Shown here piece by piece: positions 61,147 to 64,000 of a stretch of 64,000 nucleotides of DNA. The DNA is from Cytobacillus oceanisediminis. GTDB lineage: Bacteria > Bacillota > Bacilli > Bacillales > Cytobacillaceae. Where the stretch lies: positions 186,001 to 250,000 of the forward strand of contig NZ_QGTW01000006.1 in the NCBI RefSeq assembly GCF_003182355.1, in the 5' to 3' direction. The notes under the pieces were generated by a model. That model was not told where the DNA came from and ran no database searches. It saw only the letters and a list, made by a program, of their open reading frames with translations. The position numbers and the translations under genes are program-made. Numbering within the stretch: the first letter of the stretch is position 1; each line of letters starts with the position of its first letter.

Positions 61147-61217
61147 TAGGGTTCCTCCTAAAGTGTGAGTTAGAGTGGTGTCTATACTCATATCTTACTG
61201 AGGAGCCCTATTTTTTT
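61147..61217 (+). ncRNA. Structured plus-strand element with terminator, possible small RNA
   Basis: TAGGGTTCCTC (61147-61157) pairs fully, with one G-U, to GAGGAGCCCTA (61200-61210), followed by seven T. Within the 42-nt loop GTGTGAGT (61163) pairs with ACTCATAT (61186, two G-U). No plus-strand gene lies upstream (HD-GYP is on minus), so this is not simply a gene terminator. The gap 60908-61146 upstream is AT-rich and could hold a promoter. No known RNA family recognised. Confidence 0.45.
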
Positions 61218-61236
61218 CAAAGTCGAAAAATAATTA

Positions 61237-61270
61237 AAACCCAGAGACCGCTCCGGTCTCTGGGTTTGTG
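61237..61270 (-). terminator. Terminator of the formate dehydrogenase operon
   Basis: AAACCCAGAGACCG (61237-61250) pairs perfectly with CGGTCTCTGGGTTT (61254-61267), 3-nt loop; minus-strand continuation TTAATTATTTTT. Confidence 0.88.
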
Positions 61271-61275
61271 CTATA

Positions 61276-61842
61276 TTACTCTCTTTTATTTGGTGAAACA
61301 TCTTTTTCGTTATTCTCCCTTTTATGAAGATTCTGATCTTCGGGAAGCTGTGTCGTTCTTTCCATTCCGCTTGTATCTTCTCCCATCCCTTTTAGGAAGG
61401 TAATCAGCAGTGTGACAGCCCTGTTCACTTCCGGGTCTTTTAATACCCTTACTAAATCAAAATAGCTCGTTCTTTCATCTGTTTCTTTATATTCGGCAAC
61501 ACGGGCTATACCGGAATTTAATTTAAGCAGCAATGGCTCCAGCTGCTGGACATTTACCGTACCTAGTGTACCAACCATTAGAAGCAGGTTTTTAATCGTG
61601 TTTGTGGCTTCTGGTTTGTCTACCGCTTTTACAAGCACGTTCAATACTTTGTCTCCTTGTCCAAACAAGCCGTTTAATAGAGAAAGAACCCCCCTATCAT
61701 GCATATGGTTAACAACTGAAAGGAGTTCGAGAATGGATTCCTTATTATCAATAAGGGCATTTTCCACTTCTTCCAAGTCCTTTTTGCGTTTGTCCTCCGG
61801 ACTTAATTCGAAACGCTTAATATTATTAATCGCTTTAGCCAT
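61276..61842 (-). CDS. DUF1641 protein (YrhD-like), formate dehydrogenase partner
   Basis: 188 residues. DUF1641 core: [63 protein letters not shown], then [17 protein letters not shown]; helical, without cofactor motifs, with a charged C-terminal tail. Same gene pair as B. subtilis yrhD-yrhE. Its ATG overlaps the dehydrogenase end by 8 bp, with AAAGGAG just upstream. Probably a structural or electron-transfer partner; role not established. Confidence 0.9.
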   Translation of the reverse strand: MAKAINNIKRFELSPEDKRKKDLEEVENALIDNKESILELLSVVNHMHDRGVLSLLNGLFGQGDKVLNVLVKAVDKPEATNTIKNLLLMVGTLGTVNVQQLEPLLLKLNSGIARVAEYKETDERTSYFDLVRVLKDPEVNRAVTLLITFLKGMGEDTSGMERTTQLPEDQNLHKRENNEKDVSPNKRE

Positions 61843-64000
61843 TCTGCTTCCGCTCCTTTTTCACCATATCTCCAGGGAAAACATAATCCTTTCGTGCCCA
61901 CTTTTTCTGAACATTGACACCAATCTGCGGCTGGGGATTTCCAAAGCGGTGATTTATTTTTGGAAGTGGATTGATTCCTTCCTCACTCAGGATTTCAAGT
62001 TTTGCCCGTGTTTCCTTGTATGCAGGCGTATCCGTATCTTTATCGGCATAGCTGCTTGTCAATAGGTTGATTGCTGCTTCGCCTCTATCATTCATCGGCA
62101 GATAGACCTCTTTGCCTTTAACCCTGTCGGTTATATGGCATTTCACTTTAACATTTCCGTATGGAGAGGTTAAACGAACCAGTGTACCATCTTTCAGGCC
62201 GCGTTCGGCAGCAAGATCAGGTGAGACTTCCAAGAAGACTTCCGGTGTCTTTGAGCTGATTCCCTTGGATTTATATGTCATATTCCCTTCGTGGAAATGC
62301 TCAAGCAGGCGGCCATTATTGACATGAATATCATATTCGATCGGGAACTCAAGAGTAGGTGTCCAATCGACTGGATAAAGCCTGGCTTTTCCATCCGGGA
62401 ATGGGAAGCCTTCTGTATACAAGAGCGGACTGTCTGTTCCATCCTCCGCAACTGGCCATTGCAGACTCTTGTAGCCTTCCAATCTCTCATAAGTAACACC
62501 TGAGTAAATCGGCATGAGCATAGCTGCTTCTGCCATTATTTCGCCTGGATGAGTGTAAGTCCATCCCGCTCCCAGACGATTGGCAATCTCTATGATTATC
62601 TGCCAGTCAGGCTTGGAATCTCCCAGCGGCTCAAATGCCTGGTATAATCGCTGAATTCTTCTTTCTGTATTCGTAAAAGTTCCTTCTTTTTCAAGGCTTG
62701 GACTTGCAGGAAGAACGACATCGGCAAACTCAGCCGTACGGGAAAGGAAAATGTCTTGGACTACAAAGAAATCCAGTTTTTCAAAAGCCGCCTGGACATA
62801 GTTGATATTGGAATCAACAAGACCCATATCCTCCCCCTTTAGATACATTGCTTTCAAATGGCCTTCATGGACACCCTCTACCATTTCGTGGTTGTTCATT
62901 CCCACTTTCTCTGGAAGCCTTACTCCCCATGCATTTTCAAACTTCTTTCTCACTTCAGGTTCTGTAACCTTTTGATATCCCGGCAAGTTATCCGGGCTGC
63001 TTCCAAAGTCTCCAGCCCCTTGTACATTATTATGGCCCCTTAAAGGATAGGCGCCTGCACCGGGCTTAGCGTAATTTCCTGTTACGAGTAGCAGGTTGGA
63101 AATGGCCGTACTTGTATCACTTCCGCCAAGGTGCTGAGTAACCCCCATTGCCCATAAAGCACAAACGGAATTTGCTTCATGGATCATTTCTGCTATTTTA
63201 ATTAAATTTTCTTTTGATATCCCCGTTGTTTTTTCTGCGTATTCGATCGTAAACTTCTCAAGATTTTGGACAAATTCTGTTAATCCATTTACTTTTTCTT
63301 GTAAAAATTTCTCGTCAGCCCATCCTTGATCGATAATATATTTTATAACCGCTGATAGCCAAACCATATCGGTACCTGCTCGCGGGCGAACGAATAGGTC
63401 AGAACGCTCAGCCATTTCATGTTCCCTTAAATCTGCGACGATTACCTTTTGGCCGTTAAGCTTTTGGGAACGTTTCACCCTTGTGGATAGTACAGGGTGC
63501 GATTCAGATGTATTCGAACCTATAATCAGCACCAATTCCGAGTTCCTGATATCTTCGATTGAACCGGCATCTCCTCCATGCCCTACTGTCCGGAATAATC
63601 CAACAGTAGCAGGTGTCTGGCAATATCTTGAGCAGTTATCAACATTATTTGTTCCTATTACAGCTCTGCCAAGCTTCTGCATTAAGTATGATTCTTCATT
63701 CGTACATTTTGAGGATGTAATGAAGCTGAGGGCATCAGGTCCGTTTTTCTCTTTTATTTCAGTAAATTTCCGTGCAATCAGGTCCAAAGCTTCCTCCCAT
63801 TCAGCTTCCCGGAATGAATCTCCTTCCCGGATTAGTGGTTTCGTTAAGCGTTCCTCACTGTTAACAAAGTCCCAGCCGAATTTCCCTTTTACACAAGTTG
63901 AGATTCCATTAGCAGGCGCTTCTGCCTGAGGTTCCACCTTCAGGATTTCTCTTCCCTTTGTCCATACATCAAAGCTGCAGCCAACTCCACAGTAAGTACA
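61835..64000 (-). CDS. Formate dehydrogenase catalytic subunit (FdhF/YrhE-like), 5' end outside window
   Basis: Open to the window edge; about 721 C-terminal residues seen. Starts inside the 4Fe-4S region ([12 protein letters not shown] at the edge, later [15 protein letters not shown]). Molybdopterin domain: [31 protein letters not shown], where a Cys (CQTPA) stands at the metal-ligand position that is selenocysteine in E. coli Fdh[20 protein letters not shown]-terminal MGD-binding [20 protein letters not shown]. Oxidises formate to CO2. The family's N-terminal 2Fe-2S/4Fe-4S part would lie beyond the window. The Met at 63937 is internal. Needs FdhD (56231). Confidence 0.95.
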   Translation of the reverse strand, partial: CTYCGVGCSFDVWTKGREILKVEPQAEAPANGISTCVKGKFGWDFVNSEERLTKPLIREGDSFREAEWEEALDLIARKFTEIKEKNGPDALSFITSSKCTNEESYLMQKLGRAVIGTNNVDNCSRYCQTPATVGLFRTVGHGGDAGSIEDIRNSELVLIIGSNTSESHPVLSTRVKRSQKLNGQKVIVADLREHEMAERSDLFVRPRAGTDMVWLSAVIKYIIDQGWADEKFLQEKVNGLTEFVQNLEKFTIEYAEKTTGISKENLIKIAEMIHEANSVCALWAMGVTQHLGGSDTSTAISNLLLVTGNYAKPGAGAYPLRGHNNVQGAGDFGSSPDNLPGYQKVTEPEVRKKFENAWGVRLPEKVGMNNHEMVEGVHEGHLKAMYLKGEDMGLVDSNINYVQAAFEKLDFFVVQDIFLSRTAEFADVVLPASPSLEKEGTFTNTERRIQRLYQAFEPLGDSKPDWQIIIEIANRLGAGWTYTHPGEIMAEAAMLMPIYSGVTYERLEGYKSLQWPVAEDGTDSPLLYTEGFPFPDGKARLYPVDWTPTLEFPIEYDIHVNNGRLLEHFHEGNMTYKSKGISSKTPEVFLEVSPDLAAERGLKDGTLVRLTSPYGNVKVKCHITDRVKGKEVYLPMNDRGEAAINLLTSSYADKDTDTPAYKETRAKLEILSEEGINPLPKINHRFGNPQPQIGVNVQKKWARKDYVFPGDMVKKERKQNG

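Noticed and set aside
61147..61217. T-box riboswitch
   Set aside because: The AGAGTGGTG stretch looks superficially like the T-box GGGTGGNACCGCG bulge, but the conserved ACCGCG part is missing and no aminoacyl-tRNA or amino-acid gene follows.
63620..63640. Selenocysteine at the formate dehydrogenase active site
   Set aside because: The codon at the metal-ligand position is an ordinary Cys codon (CQTPA context), not TGA.

Overview
This window reads as chromosomal DNA of a low-GC Gram-positive spore-former of the Bacillaceae. Strong AAGGAGG-type ribosome sites, frequent TTG/GTG starts, and recognisable relatives of Bacillus subtilis genes (aprX, yfkO, comK, the ytr ABC operon, bioA/D/Y, pssA, the yrhE/yrhD formate dehydrogenase pair, fdhD, a cwlO-type hydrolase) support this. 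The genus cannot be fixed from the sequence alone; a Cytobacillus/Mesobacillus-type organism is my guess. No rRNA, tRNA, CRISPR array, insertion sequence or prophage is visible.

Layout. 1-8 kb: truncated aprX protease, a nitroreductase, two acetyltransferases, small enzymes and two broken genes. 8-13 kb: a two-component system next to a secreted protein built of eight 28-residue repeats, then a MATE exporter. 13-17.6 kb: an ArsR/SRPBCC pair, the biotin operon bioD-bioA (bioD apparently starts at ATT) divergent from bioY across two BirA-type operators, and a DUF169 gene. 18.5-26.7 kb: a complete branched-chain-type ABC uptake system with two CoA ligases, suggesting import and CoA activation of a carboxylic acid. 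27-30 kb: a decayed alcohol dehydrogenase, a small zincin-like protein, a GIY-YIG protein, pssA and an unexplained short plus-strand transcription unit. 30.5-36.5 kb: a beta-oxidation-like cluster (CaiB CoA-transferase, CoA ligase, thiolase, acyl-CoA dehydrogenase, SDR). 36.5-38 kb: comK behind an Fnr/Crp-type palindrome and two hairpins, then a 52-bp tandem array. 38.5-42.4 kb: ECF sigma factor and a GntR-ABC (Ytr-like) operon with a perfect palindromic operator. 42.5-53.5 kb: a glycolate/glyoxylate system (glcE-glcF-glcD-glcB, a FAH-family hydrolase, a lactate/glycolate permease, IclR and FadR-type regulators) with a shared operator-like motif. 54-64 kb: a NlpC/P60 hydrolase, fdhD with a DUF2294 gene, a CBS protein, an LSm-like protein with an Arg/aromatic tail, an old-yellow-enzyme, a cupin-HD-GYP fusion, and formate dehydrogenase running off the window end.

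The most notable unexplained material is in the gaps: four copies of a modular ~170-240 bp dispersed element (7.5, 28.4, 53.7, 57.1 kb); tandem arrays with periods of exactly 52 bp (26.9 and 37.75 kb, with a 53-bp relative at 18.3 kb) or about 21 bp (12.9 and 20.5 kb); and three structured, terminator-bearing intergenic units (30.1, 37.2, 61.15 kb). Several genes carry frameshifts, so either gene decay or indel errors in the assembly should be kept in mind.
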